A DNA stretch of 34,990 nt from Chloroflexota bacterium. GTDB lineage: Bacteria > Chloroflexota > Dormibacteria > Dormibacterales > Dormibacteraceae. Under the pieces are notes generated by a model. It was not told the origin of the DNA. It made no database searches and was given only the letters and a program-made list of their open reading frames with translations. Positions within the stretch are counted from its first letter, which is position 1, and each line of letters begins with the position of its first letter. Of the stretch, positions 18,889 through 34,723 are shown piece by piece. The translations under genes were made by a program, and so were the position numbers. The stretch is taken from the NCBI GenBank assembly GCA_005879945.1, contig VBHX01000187.1:1-34990 (forward strand), written 5' to 3'.

Positions 18889-19804
18889 CCTCGAAGGCGT
18901 CGCGCATCGCGTCACCGATCAAGTTGAAAGCGACCACCGTGATCACGATGGCGAGCCCCGCCGGGTAGATCAGCCACCAATAACCGGCGAACGTGTAGCT
19001 CACGCCGTCGGAGAGCATGCCGCCCCAGTTCGTGGCCGGCGGCGGCACTCCCAACCCGAGGAATGACAGCGCGGCGATCGTGAGGATCGCGTCCGCGACC
19101 TGGAAGGTGGCGTTGACCATGATCGTCCCGATCGTGTTGGGGATGATATGGCGCAGCACGATCCGAAAGTCGCTGCCTCCCATCACCCTCACGGCGTCGA
19201 CGAACTCTCGCGACCGGAGGCTAAGCGTTTCCCCGCGGATCAGACGGGCGGGCACCAGCCATGCGACCAGGGCCACGATGAAAATCAGCATCGGCACGCT
19301 CGGCACGAACATCGCGGCCAGCACCAAGAGCAAGAACAGGGTCGGGATCGCCAGCAGCGAGTCGACGATGCGCATCATCAGCTGGTCGAGCCAGCCGCCA
19401 ACAAAACCCGCGACGGCTCCCCACAGGACTCCGAAAGTGGTTGCCAGGAGAGCCGCGATCAGACCGATCTCGAGGGAGGTCTGCCCGCCGACCATCAGCC
19501 GGCCGAGGACGTCGTAGCCGACGTTGTCCGTGCCAAGAGGATGCGCAGCACTTGGCGCCTGCGTGATCTGGGTGATGTCGGTGTTGATCTGATCGGTTCG
19601 GTAAATGAGCGGTCCCACGAAACAGAACAGGACCACAAGGATCACAAATGCGAGACCCAATACCGCAAGCCGGTTCTCGAGGAAGACATACGCGGCAAGC
19701 TTCCAAGCGCTGCCGGTGACCTTGGCCTCGCCGCCCTCCACCACGACGGGAACGCCACCTGGGGTCAGGTTCTCGAGCTCGGTGACCGGGGCTCGGACGC
19801 TCAC
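18869..19804 (-). CDS. oppC: Peptide ABC transporter permease (OppC/DppC type)
   Basis: Second membrane subunit of the importer. The start is GTG at 19804, overlapping the oppB TGA (GTGA), for 311 aa; the 483-aa track ORF runs back out of frame through oppB. After a cytoplasmic leader of about 35 residues comes TM1 (LAVLGLAFVILVVLFCFVGP) and the OppC-specific HPLGTDNVGYDVLGRLMVGG. The EAA coupling loop is EFVDAVRVMGGSDFRIVLRH, and the last segment is YPAGLAIVITVVAFNLIGDA. The C-terminal RDAFEVRLQRR matches the family ending (RDxxDPRLR). Confidence 0.93.
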   Translation of the reverse strand: MSVRAPVTELENLTPGGVPVVVEGGEAKVTGSAWKLAAYVFLENRLAVLGLAFVILVVLFCFVGPLIYRTDQINTDITQITQAPSAAHPLGTDNVGYDVLGRLMVGGQTSLEIGLIAALLATTFGVLWGAVAGFVGGWLDQLMMRIVDSLLAIPTLFLLLVLAAMFVPSVPMLIFIVALVAWLVPARLIRGETLSLRSREFVDAVRVMGGSDFRIVLRHIIPNTIGTIMVNATFQVADAILTIAALSFLGLGVPPPATNWGGMLSDGVSYTFAGYWWLIYPAGLAIVITVVAFNLIGDAMRDAFEVRLQRR

Positions 19805-20754
19805 GCCGCGATCCTCACGCGCGGGTCGACCACGGCGTAGAAGACGTCGGCCAGCAGGTTGCCAACAACCGTTGCGACGGCGACCACGACCGTGACGCCG
19901 AGCAGCACCGGGTAGTCGCGCGTCTGGGCCGAGTCCCAGAAGAGAAGCCCCATGCCGGGGTAGTTGAAGATGGCCTCGGTGATGAGCGCTCCGCTGAAAA
20001 TGCCGGGCAGGCTCAGACCCAGCAGCGTCACGATCGGGATGAGCGCGTTGCGGAGGACGTGCCGGTAGAGGACGCCCGAGGTCGACACGCCCTTTGCGCG
20101 GGCAGTTCGGACGTAGTCCTGCACCAGGTTGTCCAGCATCGACGAGCGCATGTAGCGGCTGAACAGCGCGATCGTAACCAGCGCAAGCGCGGCCACCGGC
20201 AGCACCAGGGCCGAGATCTGCGCAGGGTCGAGGTAGGTGCTGATCGCTCCTTGCGGTCCTACTGGCGGAAGGATGTTCAGGTTCGCCGAGAAGAAGATGA
20301 TCAGGATCAGTGCCAGCCAAAACGGCGGCATCGAATAGAGCGCGAACGAAAGCGAGGTGAAGAAGTAGTCCTCCAGCTTGTTGCGGCGGACGGCCTGCAT
20401 CATCCCCAACGGCACCGCGATCGCCAGCGCCAGCAACGTGGAGATGCCGAGCAGGATGATCGTCTTCGGGAGGTGGTCCTGGAGCAGCCCACCAACGCTC
20501 TCGTTGAGCCGGTAGGAGAAGCCGAGGTTGCCGTGAATGAGTTGGACCAGGTAATAGAAGTACTGTTGCCAGCCAGGTAGATCCAGGCCGTTGTCGTGGT
20601 TGAACTGCGCGATCTCAATCGGCGAAGCGCGCGAGCCCAGGATCGCCCTGGCAACACCCCCCGGCAGGAGCCGGGTCAGCACGAAGGTGATGATCGTGAC
20701 GCCGAGGACCACGATCGCGGATTGCCCCAGCCTTCGGACCAGGAACCCGGTCAC
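19801..20754 (-). CDS. oppB: Peptide ABC transporter permease (OppB/DppB type)
   Basis: First membrane subunit of the importer, 317 aa with about six membrane segments. It starts at GTG 20754 (MTGFLVRRLGQSAIVVLGVT). The OppB hallmark GNLGFSYRLNESVGGLLQDH and the EAA loop DYVRTARAKGVSTSGVLYRH, VLRNALIP are present. It ends YAVVDPRVRIAA, the standard family ending (DPRIR). It follows oppA1 by 66 nt with a GC hairpin in the gap. Confidence 0.93.
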   Translation of the reverse strand: MTGFLVRRLGQSAIVVLGVTIITFVLTRLLPGGVARAILGSRASPIEIAQFNHDNGLDLPGWQQYFYYLVQLIHGNLGFSYRLNESVGGLLQDHLPKTIILLGISTLLALAIAVPLGMMQAVRRNKLEDYFFTSLSFALYSMPPFWLALILIIFFSANLNILPPVGPQGAISTYLDPAQISALVLPVAALALVTIALFSRYMRSSMLDNLVQDYVRTARAKGVSTSGVLYRHVLRNALIPIVTLLGLSLPGIFSGALITEAIFNYPGMGLLFWDSAQTRDYPVLLGVTVVVAVATVVGNLLADVFYAVVDPRVRIAA

Positions 20755-20778
20755 CGAGTAAGCATATGCGTCGGCTGC

Positions 20779-20805
20779 GGCGGCCGAGCGAAGCGCCCGG
20801 CCGCC
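20779..20805. promoter_or_regulatory. Hairpin between oppA1 and oppB
   Basis: GGCGGCCG and CGGCCGCC pair around an inner GCG-AAG-CGC, with one mismatch. No T-tract follows on the minus strand, so it is unlikely to be an intrinsic terminator. In many binding-protein transport operons a hairpin here protects or separates the abundant binding-protein message; that role is inference. Confidence 0.45.
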
Positions 20806-20820
20806 GGTTCGCCTACTTCC

Positions 20821-22599
20821 TTACGAAGAAGTGAAGTACCAGTTTTCCGGATAGAACTGCAGTAGCGCGTCCTGCGGGTCCCACCCGTGCAGGGTCTTCT
20901 TGACGAGAGAAAGCTGGGCATCGGCCACCGGAATCCAGATGACCGGCAGGTCCTTGGCCAGGAAGTCCTCGTATGTGTAGAGGGCCTTCACGTCGTTACT
21001 CGTGGTGGTGGCTACGGTGTTGGCATCGTTGGTGGCATTGGAATACGCGCCGCCGTTGGAGCCCGCGCCTGTGGAGAAGATCTCGTCACCGGTCGGGTAA
21101 TAGTCCGGGGCGAAGATCCAACCGCCGCCCCAGTTGTCCATGTCCGCGACGGTGCTCCCGCCGAAGGCGTCGCTGATCACTGTGTCGAAGGGAGCTCCGG
21201 AGAGGTTGACCTCGAGCCCGGCCTTCGACCAGTCGGTCTTCATGGCCTGCATCTCCTGCGCGGTCACGACCGTACCGGAGGAGTACTCGAGCTTGAAGCT
21301 GGCCTTCTGTCCGCTGGCGATTTGGGCGCCGCATTGACCGGCTCCAGTGCCTGGGTTGGTGCATGTGCTCACACCGCCGGGGTTCACGGTCCAGCCGTTG
21401 TCTTTCAGCAGCTTGGTCGCTGCACTGACGTCAAATGGATACGGGTTGCTCTGCTCGACCTGGTCCGCGAAGTTGTTCGCCGGCTTGATTGGTACCGGTC
21501 CGTAGTCGGGATACGCAAAGCCCTTGAAGATGTTCTTGATATAGCTGGTCTGGTCGACCAGGTGCTGCATAGCCTGCCGCATGTAGAGCTGCTTATAGAG
21601 CGCGCCATTGGTGGCGTTGGCGAAGTTGATCTGGAAGTACGTGATCTGCCAGCCGATCCATGGGGCAAACGTGTACTTCGTGAGCGAGTTCCTCTGCTCG
21701 ACGTCCTGAGTGGGGATGTAGCCGTAATCAACCCCACCGGAGTGGATGACGTTGAACTCGGCCGTGTCGGTTGTGTAAGGCTGCTCGTCGAACTCGGCGA
21801 GGGTCGGCTTTACCGGGCCCGAATAGCCTGGGTTCGGAACCATGGCCACGTGGCCGTCGGTGGTCATCGACTTCAGCTTCCACGGACCGCTGACGACCTG
21901 CCACAACGGGTTGTTGTCGTAGGTGCCGATCGACTTGGACTGACCGTCCAGATACTTGTAGATTGCGGCGGCCTGGGTGGCGTCGCGGTCGTAGTCGCCG
22001 ACAGCCTGGCTGTCCGAGGTCTTGTCCCAGACATGCTGCGGAAGCGGCGTGATCTGGCTAAGTTCGTTGTAGGTGAAGAACAGTGAGCCGTAGGCCTTGT
22101 CCAGGGTGAACACGATTGTTTGCGAGTCGGGGAAAGACATGGCCGTCACGTTGTCCGGAAACTCGCCCGGTGCGTACGCGGCCCAGTGGGCGACATTCGC
22201 CTTGAGCAGGTTCATCCAGAACTCAACGTCGCGAGACGTGATCGGCTGGCCGTCAGACCACTTCCAGCCCTTGAGCTTGATGGTCACGGTCTTGCCGCCG
22301 TCGGTGTACGCGGGTTCGCTGGCGAGGCTGAGGCTCGTGTTGAGCTGCACCTTGCCGTCCTGACCGAACCAGTACAGCGGCCGGTAGATGAAGAACTGGA
22401 ACTGGCTCAGGTTCGCGACGCTGAAGTAGCCGCCGGAAGTGAGCGGAAAGATGTAGTTCGGCTTGGCGTTCGGCAGCTCCGCAAACGTCGCCGTACCTCC
22501 GGTGAGCTTCTGCTGGGTCGAAGGGTTGTTGCCGCAGGCTGCCAATACGAGCGCCGCGAAGCCGAGCGCAGCCAGGATTCGAAGAGCCGGTATGCGCAT
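20821..22599 (-). CDS. Peptide-binding lipoprotein of ABC importer (SBP family 5), oppA1
   Basis: Extracellular solute-binding lipoprotein delivering peptides, or possibly another family-5 substrate, to OppBC. From the ATG at 22599 it has 592 aa: MRIPALRILAALGFAALVLA then AC, a signal peptide with lipobox LAAC (Cys22). A GTG at 22614 is an alternative. GAGG precedes the ATG by 9 nt. The family-5 signature is seen in KLKGWKWSDGQPITSRDVEFWMNLL. It is only distantly similar to its two neighbours. It has its own promoter and lies directly before oppB, so it is probably the main binding protein of this system. Confidence 0.88.
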   Translation of the reverse strand: MRIPALRILAALGFAALVLAACGNNPSTQQKLTGGTATFAELPNAKPNYIFPLTSGGYFSVANLSQFQFFIYRPLYWFGQDGKVQLNTSLSLASEPAYTDGGKTVTIKLKGWKWSDGQPITSRDVEFWMNLLKANVAHWAAYAPGEFPDNVTAMSFPDSQTIVFTLDKAYGSLFFTYNELSQITPLPQHVWDKTSDSQAVGDYDRDATQAAAIYKYLDGQSKSIGTYDNNPLWQVVSGPWKLKSMTTDGHVAMVPNPGYSGPVKPTLAEFDEQPYTTDTAEFNVIHSGGVDYGYIPTQDVEQRNSLTKYTFAPWIGWQITYFQINFANATNGALYKQLYMRQAMQHLVDQTSYIKNIFKGFAYPDYGPVPIKPANNFADQVEQSNPYPFDVSAATKLLKDNGWTVNPGGVSTCTNPGTGAGQCGAQIASGQKASFKLEYSSGTVVTAQEMQAMKTDWSKAGLEVNLSGAPFDTVISDAFGGSTVADMDNWGGGWIFAPDYYPTGDEIFSTGAGSNGGAYSNATNDANTVATTTSNDVKALYTYEDFLAKDLPVIWIPVADAQLSLVKKTLHGWDPQDALLQFYPENWYFTSS

Positions 22600-22633
22600 G
22601 AAGCCGTACCTCACTAATCCCCACAGCCATCTT

Positions 22634-22650
22634 CCCGGTATGGAACCGGG
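22634..22650. promoter_or_regulatory. Leader hairpin of oppA1
   Basis: CCCGGT-ATGGA-ACCGGG: a 6-bp stem with a 5-nt loop in the 5' leader between the promoter and the start codon. No T-tract, so mRNA stability or translation control are possible roles. Confidence 0.3.
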
Positions 22651-22705
22651 GCGAGAGTGCGCCGGCTGCGGGTCTTACTCACACCAGCGCGGCTCGACCG
22701 GGCTG

Positions 22706-22735
22706 ATTGTCCGCCCCGGGCCCGCGCGGTGTCAA
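22706..22735 (-). promoter_or_regulatory. sigma70-type promoter for oppA1-oppB-oppC
   Basis: On the minus strand TTGACA (perfect -35, 22730-22735), an 18-bp GC-rich spacer and GACAAT (-10, 22706-22711, four of six matches). It lies in the 167-bp gap after oppA2, and the start of transcription would be near 22699, giving a leader of about 100 nt. Confidence 0.65.
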
Positions 22736-22781
22736 ATCAGACGCCTGATGCCGCCCAGGCCGTCCCCCGGTCCATTTCTCC

Positions 22782-24464
22782 CTAGTGCCTGGCGATCTGG
22801 ATGGCAGACGTGAAGAAGTCGCCAAGCCACTGGTCGTCGCTGGGCGTGGTAATCAGACCCTTTACGTATGGCTTGACAACCTCCCATGTTGAGAGCTGGC
22901 ACAGGAACGTAACCGGAGCTTCCGCGAGGAGGACTTTGGCAGCCGTTTCGTACGCGGCATCACGCTTCGAATTGTCGGCATTCGAATCTCCCGCCGCGAC
23001 CGCCTCGTCGTAGGCCTTGTTGCTCCACCGGCTGGATTGGTTGCCGGAACCAGTCGTGAAGATGTCGAACCAATCCTGAGAGTCCGGGTAGTTGGCGCCC
23101 CAACCGGATGGTCCGCCGAACTGGTAGTCGCCACTCCGCAAACGTCGTTTTACTGTCCTGGAGTCGGAGGGGTCGAGCACCACATCGACGCTCAGGTTCG
23201 TCTTGAGCTGAGCCTGAATGAAGTCGGCGATCCTCTTGCTGGACGAGCTCTCGCTGTTGTACAGGAACTTGACTCCGTTGAGCGATCCGGCGTCGACCCC
23301 GGCGGACGCAAGCGTCATCTTCGCGGCGGCCGGGTCGAACTTCTGCGGGGCGCCCAGGTCGGGCCTGTAGTTGCGCATGCCTCTCGGTATCAAGGTGCTG
23401 GCCGCGATCCAGCGTCTACTGGAAACCGTCGTCGCCAGCGAATCGCGATCGATAGCCTTCGAGAATGCGAGGCGCACCTTGAGGTTGTCGAACGGAGCCT
23501 TCTGCACGTTCATATCCATCCAGAAGAGCTTGAGCGCCGGGACTCTGACCAGTTCCGGAGATTTCCGAAGAGCGTCGGTGTAGGCCGACGGCACGGTAGT
23601 CATGTCCAGCTCTCCGCTGTGGTACTTGGCGTAGGCGACCGTATCGTCGCTGATGAAAAACTCGGTGATCTTGGTCAGCGTCGGTCTCCGCTGGCTGCCC
23701 GAGTAGTTAGTGTTCGGAATGAGCGTCACGTGGTCCTTGGGGACATCTTCTAAGATCTTGAAGAGGCCGTTACCGACCACCGTCTGCGCGGCGGTCGCAC
23801 CGACCGCGCCCCACTGGTCGTTGCCGCCCGAGTCCTTGCCGTACTTGGCGACGATGTCTTTCCGAACCGGAGCGCTCGTCCACAGGCTGGCGATCCACTT
23901 GAAGTAGCCCGCGGGCGCCTCAAGGGTGACCTGAAATGTCTTGTCGTCGACCGCTTTCAGCCCGAGGGTCTGGAGGGCGGCATCAACATCTGGGTCCTTG
24001 GGATCCATGGCGTTGACAATGGCGCCGTTCTTGATGCCGTAGTAAAAGGAGGCGTTCGGCGCTATGAGGCGCGGGTCGAGCAGGCGTTGAAACCCGTACA
24101 CGAAGTCGGCCGCCTTGACCGGCTGGCCATCGCTCCACCTGGCTCCCGAGTGGAGCTTGAACGTGTATACGGTTCCCGTGCTGTCGGTCGTATAGCTGTC
24201 GGCTGCTGCGCCGGTAACGTCCTTTCCGTCCTTGGTGGTCCGGAGAAGCCCCTCGAAGGTTTGCCGGGCGACTGCCGCCTCGTAGTCCCACTGCGTCTGC
24301 CCGGGGTCGAATGACGCCGGCTCGGTTGTGAGACGAACATGCAGCTCCTGGTTGCTCGCAAGGGTGACTTCAGGTCCGCTGGAGCCGACGCAGGCAGCCA
24401 CAAACAGCGCAACCGTAACGACCGCGATCGCTCGTGGGCGGTCAGCGATGTCCGGAAGCCTCAA
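22782..24464 (-). CDS. Peptide-binding lipoprotein (SBP family 5), oppA2
   Basis: Second solute-binding lipoprotein. I start at TTG 24464, overlapping the oppA3 TGA (CATTGAGG), giving 560 aa with signal peptide IAVVTVALFVAAC (lipobox VAAC, Cys25). An ATG at 24509 is an alternative but would read through the end of oppA3. The SBP_bac_5 pattern includes LTTEPASFDPGQTQWDYEAA and GARWSDGQPVKAADFVYGFQ, RLLDPRLIAPN. It resembles oppA3 throughout (DPGQTQ.YE, LIPRGMRNYRPDL vs FIPKGMRGYAPDL), so the pair probably arose by tandem duplication. Confidence 0.88.
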   Translation of the reverse strand: MRLPDIADRPRAIAVVTVALFVAACVGSSGPEVTLASNQELHVRLTTEPASFDPGQTQWDYEAAVARQTFEGLLRTTKDGKDVTGAAADSYTTDSTGTVYTFKLHSGARWSDGQPVKAADFVYGFQRLLDPRLIAPNASFYYGIKNGAIVNAMDPKDPDVDAALQTLGLKAVDDKTFQVTLEAPAGYFKWIASLWTSAPVRKDIVAKYGKDSGGNDQWGAVGATAAQTVVGNGLFKILEDVPKDHVTLIPNTNYSGSQRRPTLTKITEFFISDDTVAYAKYHSGELDMTTVPSAYTDALRKSPELVRVPALKLFWMDMNVQKAPFDNLKVRLAFSKAIDRDSLATTVSSRRWIAASTLIPRGMRNYRPDLGAPQKFDPAAAKMTLASAGVDAGSLNGVKFLYNSESSSSKRIADFIQAQLKTNLSVDVVLDPSDSRTVKRRLRSGDYQFGGPSGWGANYPDSQDWFDIFTTGSGNQSSRWSNKAYDEAVAAGDSNADNSKRDAAYETAAKVLLAEAPVTFLCQLSTWEVVKPYVKGLITTPSDDQWLGDFFTSAIQIARH

Positions 24465-26140
24465 TGCGCAGCGATATAGATTTGCCCGGGGAAAAGGCTG
24501 CCCGCCCATGAGTCGACCGGAGTCGTCGTCACCCCCTTGACGAACGGCCGCACCAGGCTCCAGCCCACCGACTGAGCCAGAAACGCCACGGGGGCGTCGG
24601 TGAGCAGCGTCTTCTGGGCCTGCCTGTACTCCTGGTCGCGGCGGTCGGGCTGGACGTCCGTGGCAGCCGCCTTCACGAAGTTGTCGTACTGCTTGTTCTG
24701 ATAGATGGCGAAGTTGTTGTAGGCGGTCGTGAGGAAGAGGCCGAACCAATCTGAGGGATCGGGATAGTCGGCCATCCAGCCCAGGGGTCCCGCGATTTGA
24801 AAGTCGCCGGTCGACAGACGTGAGCTGAGCGTGTTGGCGTCGAGCGCGTCCAGCGTTACGTCGACGTCGAGGTTCGCCTTCAACTGCTGCTGGATGAACC
24901 TCGCCGTGGCCTTGCCGAAATCGGATGCCTGGTCGTAGGAGAACTTCACACCCGAAAGCTGCTTCGCCGTCACCCCCGATGCGGCGAGCAGCGCGCGCGC
25001 CTGCGCGACGTCGAACTTCTGGGTCGTCGCGAGGTCGGGAGCGTAGCCGCGCATTCCCTTGGGGATGAAGGTCTGCGCGGGTATGCCCTGGCCCTGAAAG
25101 ATCTGTGCGACGAATGCGTCGCGATCGATGGCGGCCGCGATCGCCTGCCGCACCTTCACGTTGTTCGTGGGCGCAGTGTTGGTGCGAAAGGTGATCCAGA
25201 ACACCGTCAGCGCCGGCGTCCGGACGATGTCCTGCTTCAGCTGGTTGTCACTCGCGACGCTTGCGGCCTGGGCAGGCTGCACGTCGATCGAGTCCAGCTC
25301 TCCGTTCCTGTATTTCGTCAGCGCGACCGCGCCGTCGTTGACGACGTCGAATGTGATCGCGGCCAGCTTGGGCTTGGAGCCCCAGTAGTTCTTGTTCGGA
25401 ACGACTGTGATGTGATCGTTGATGACTATCTCAGTGGCACGGAAGGGACCGTTGGTGACCAGCGATTCGGTCGTGCCGGCCCACTTGTCTCCGTATTTCG
25501 TCACAACGTCTTGCCTGATCGGCGCGCCTGCGGGCATCGCCGCGATCCACACGAACGCCGGGTTGGGATGCGAAAGAGTGACCTGGAACGTGAAGTCGTC
25601 CACCGCCTTCAACCCCAGCGTCGCGAGCCCGTCGGCGATTTTTGAGGCATCGCGCTGCGGGTCGAGGTTCGCCACCGCATCGCCGTTGAGAACGGCGCTC
25701 GCGAAGAAGGTCTCATTGGGCGCGGCGAGCCTCGGATCGATCAGGCGCTGCCACGCGTACACGAAGTCTTGAGCCTTGACGGGCACGCCATCCCAGTACT
25801 GCGCGGTCTTGCGCAGATGAAAGACGTAGACCGTCCCATTGCCTGATATGTCGTAGCCCTGCGCCGCAGCGGGCGTCAGAGCGTTGAGATCAGCCGTGGG
25901 TTTCAGCAGAGGTTCGGAGATCGTACGGAGGACAGCCGTCTCGTACTGGTACTGCGTCTGCCCGGGATCGAGCGTCGGCGGCTGGTCGCCCAGGAGGACT
26001 CGCAGCGATTGGTCCTTGGCGAGCCGCGGACCCTGTGTGAGTGGCAGCGTGGGTTGGTTGCAGGCGGTCGCGATCGCCGATGCGAGGAGAGCCAGCGCCA
26101 CGGCGCGGGCTAGCCACCTGATTGAGGACACCGTGCCCAT
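24461..26140 (-). CDS. Peptide-binding lipoprotein (SBP family 5), oppA3
   Basis: Third solute-binding lipoprotein, 559 aa from the ATG at 26140 (a TTG at 26149 would add three residues). The signal peptide is WLARAVALALLASAIATAC with lipobox ATAC. Body motifs LLGDQPPTLDPGQTQYQYET, AQYWDGVPVKAQDFVYAWQR and FIPKGMRGYAPDLATTQKFD mark an OppA-type family-5 protein. It is paralogous to oppA2, directly downstream and translationally coupled. A promoter is not evident; the upstream ATTTATAC is a weak -10 candidate only. Confidence 0.88.
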   Translation of the reverse strand: MGTVSSIRWLARAVALALLASAIATACNQPTLPLTQGPRLAKDQSLRVLLGDQPPTLDPGQTQYQYETAVLRTISEPLLKPTADLNALTPAAAQGYDISGNGTVYVFHLRKTAQYWDGVPVKAQDFVYAWQRLIDPRLAAPNETFFASAVLNGDAVANLDPQRDASKIADGLATLGLKAVDDFTFQVTLSHPNPAFVWIAAMPAGAPIRQDVVTKYGDKWAGTTESLVTNGPFRATEIVINDHITVVPNKNYWGSKPKLAAITFDVVNDGAVALTKYRNGELDSIDVQPAQAASVASDNQLKQDIVRTPALTVFWITFRTNTAPTNNVKVRQAIAAAIDRDAFVAQIFQGQGIPAQTFIPKGMRGYAPDLATTQKFDVAQARALLAASGVTAKQLSGVKFSYDQASDFGKATARFIQQQLKANLDVDVTLDALDANTLSSRLSTGDFQIAGPLGWMADYPDPSDWFGLFLTTAYNNFAIYQNKQYDNFVKAAATDVQPDRRDQEYRQAQKTLLTDAPVAFLAQSVGWSLVRPFVKGVTTTPVDSWAGSLFPGQIYIAAH

Positions 26141-26149
26141 GATATGCAA

Positions 26150-26270
26150 CCCGTATAAATCAAAAGGAGGCTAACCCTGGCGGGCGCCCCCTTGTGCACG
26201 TACGGCTGACTTTAACCCAAAACCGCCGGCCAGTGGTGACGGATTGGTTTTGCGAACGTTCCAGTCACAA
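26150..26270. other. Intergenic stretch upstream of oppA3 with no clear gene
   Basis: This stretch contains AAAGGAGG on the plus strand, with no usable start after it, and ATTTATAC on the minus strand. I see no RNA gene and no convincing promoter. Confidence 0.3.
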
Positions 26271-26563
26271 ATGGCGCCAAAGGCGTGGGGGGCTTCAGCC
26301 CTGATCCTGGCTTCCCTGATCGTGGCCGGCTGTGGCCGAAAGGCGCCACGTTACTTTCACTGCGATCGCAGTCGGATGCCCCGATGCCGAGTACCGATTC
26401 GCGTTGACCGGCCAAAGTACCGGTCATACGACGACCGCCCAAGACTGGAATCGGAGCGCCACCTGGACAGGGGGACACGACCAACGCCAGTTCGAGCCCC
26501 ACACGATGCAGGGCGGGGGAACGACGGGACCGCACGATCGCGGTCCCGTCGCAAAGTGTTCTT

Positions 26564-26567
<4 letters not shown>
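26271..26567 (+). pseudogene. Decayed lipoprotein gene between oppA3 and rpoC
   Basis: An ATG at 26271 opens a textbook lipoprotein signal peptide, MAPKAWGASALILASLIVAG then C. After that cysteine the frame turns into Arg-rich nonsense and stops at 26567. In the next frame from about 26339 the sequence reads VTFTAIAVGCPDAEYRFALT, then TAQDWNRSATWTG. This resembles the YRFW...QDW...TW modules of secreted actinobacterial and Chloroflexota proteins (from memory, not searched). A single frameshift near 26340 would join the two; the reading frame then runs into antisense of rpoC, so the 3' end is lost. I judge it a pseudogene; a small intact gene is less likely. Confidence 0.4.
26523..26550 (-). 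terminator. Hairpin 14 nt after the rpoC stop, likely end of rpoBC transcript
   Basis: GACGGGACCGC and GCGGTCCCGTC form a perfect 11-bp stem with a 6-nt loop. On the minus strand it is followed only by GTTCCCCC, so it lacks a classical T-tract. On the plus strand a T-rich run (GTGTTCTTCT) follows, so it may work in both directions. Position right after rpoC is the main support. Confidence 0.55.
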
Positions 26568-30805
<4,238 letters not shown>

Positions 30806-30836
30806 GTTGTCCCTCTTCTCCTAACTATTCCGCCAA

Positions 30837-30870
30837 GCCCCACGAAATCCGCGATTTCGCGGGGACCCTG
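30837..30870. repeat. Palindromic element copy between rpoB and rpoC
   Basis: GCCCCACGAAATC-CGC-GATTTCGCGGGGACCCTG. It matches the rpsL-rpsG copy outside the loop and the last bases. Just past the element, toward rpoC, the minus strand reads GGC TTG GCG GAA TAG (GLAE stop), resembling the rpoB ending GAC TCG GCA GAA TGA (DSAE stop), possibly a short relic of the kind seen at rpsL. Confidence 0.75.
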
Positions 30871-30899
30871 CTTGTTTGAATGCCGCGAAGAAGTCATCG

Positions 30900-34439
<3,540 letters not shown>

Positions 34440-34514
34440 TTCGTTACTCCTTCCAGGAAAAAGGGCGCGCTCAGGCAATAGGCAGAGTGAGCGGCCGGGC
34501 GTGCACGAAACGCC

Positions 34515-34520
34515 AGTATA
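34515..34520 (-). promoter_or_regulatory. Candidate -10 box for rpoB (TATACT)
   Basis: TATACT on the minus strand, about 75 nt upstream of the rpoB TTG. No good -35 is visible, so this is a weak alternative to the extended -10 at 34592. Confidence 0.25.
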
Positions 34521-34560
34521 CGACTTCACGGTCCCTTTGTGGGGTCGCGAAACCACGGCC

Positions 34561-34577
34561 CAGGAGGACCCCTCCTG
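34561..34577. promoter_or_regulatory. Hairpin in the rpoB leader region
   Basis: CAGGAGG-ACC-CCTCCTG, a perfect 7-bp stem, lies between the two candidate rpoB -10 boxes. If transcription starts at the upstream box, this would fold in the leader. No T-tract follows. Confidence 0.35.
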
Positions 34578-34591
34578 ACCGAAGTGCGGGC

Positions 34592-34600
34592 ACTATACCA
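34592..34600 (-). promoter_or_regulatory. Extended -10 candidate promoter for rpoB
   Basis: TGGTATAGT on the minus strand is an extended -10 (TG-N-TATAGT) lying 153 nt before the rpoB start. The -35 is weak, as extended -10 promoters tolerate. Confidence 0.4.
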
Positions 34601-34656
34601 TCCGGCCGCCGCCGAGGGTAGCCTGCGATTTATCTCGTCCCCGCCCCGCTTTGTCT

Positions 34657-34710
34657 CCTCCCCGCCCCGCGGGGAGGTCGGGACCCGCTTGCGGGTCCCG
34701 GGTGGGGAGG
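34657..34710. repeat. Two tandem GC hairpins between rpoB and the aminotransferase gene
   Basis: Hairpin one is CCTCCCCGC-CCC-GCGGGGAGG (34657-34677). Hairpin two is CGGGACCCGC-TT-GCGGGTCCCG (34679-34700). A third GGGGAGG at 34704-34710 could replace the first right arm. A direct repeat CCCGCCCCGC precedes at 34640 and 34661. It is similar in flavour to the palindromic family but I cannot show homology. Confidence 0.5.
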
Positions 34711-34723
34711 TACGTTTACGCAA

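Noticed and set aside
22782-24749. 655-aa version of oppA2
   Set aside because: The first ~95 residues are an out-of-frame reading of the oppA3 end; the signal peptide fixes the start near 24464.
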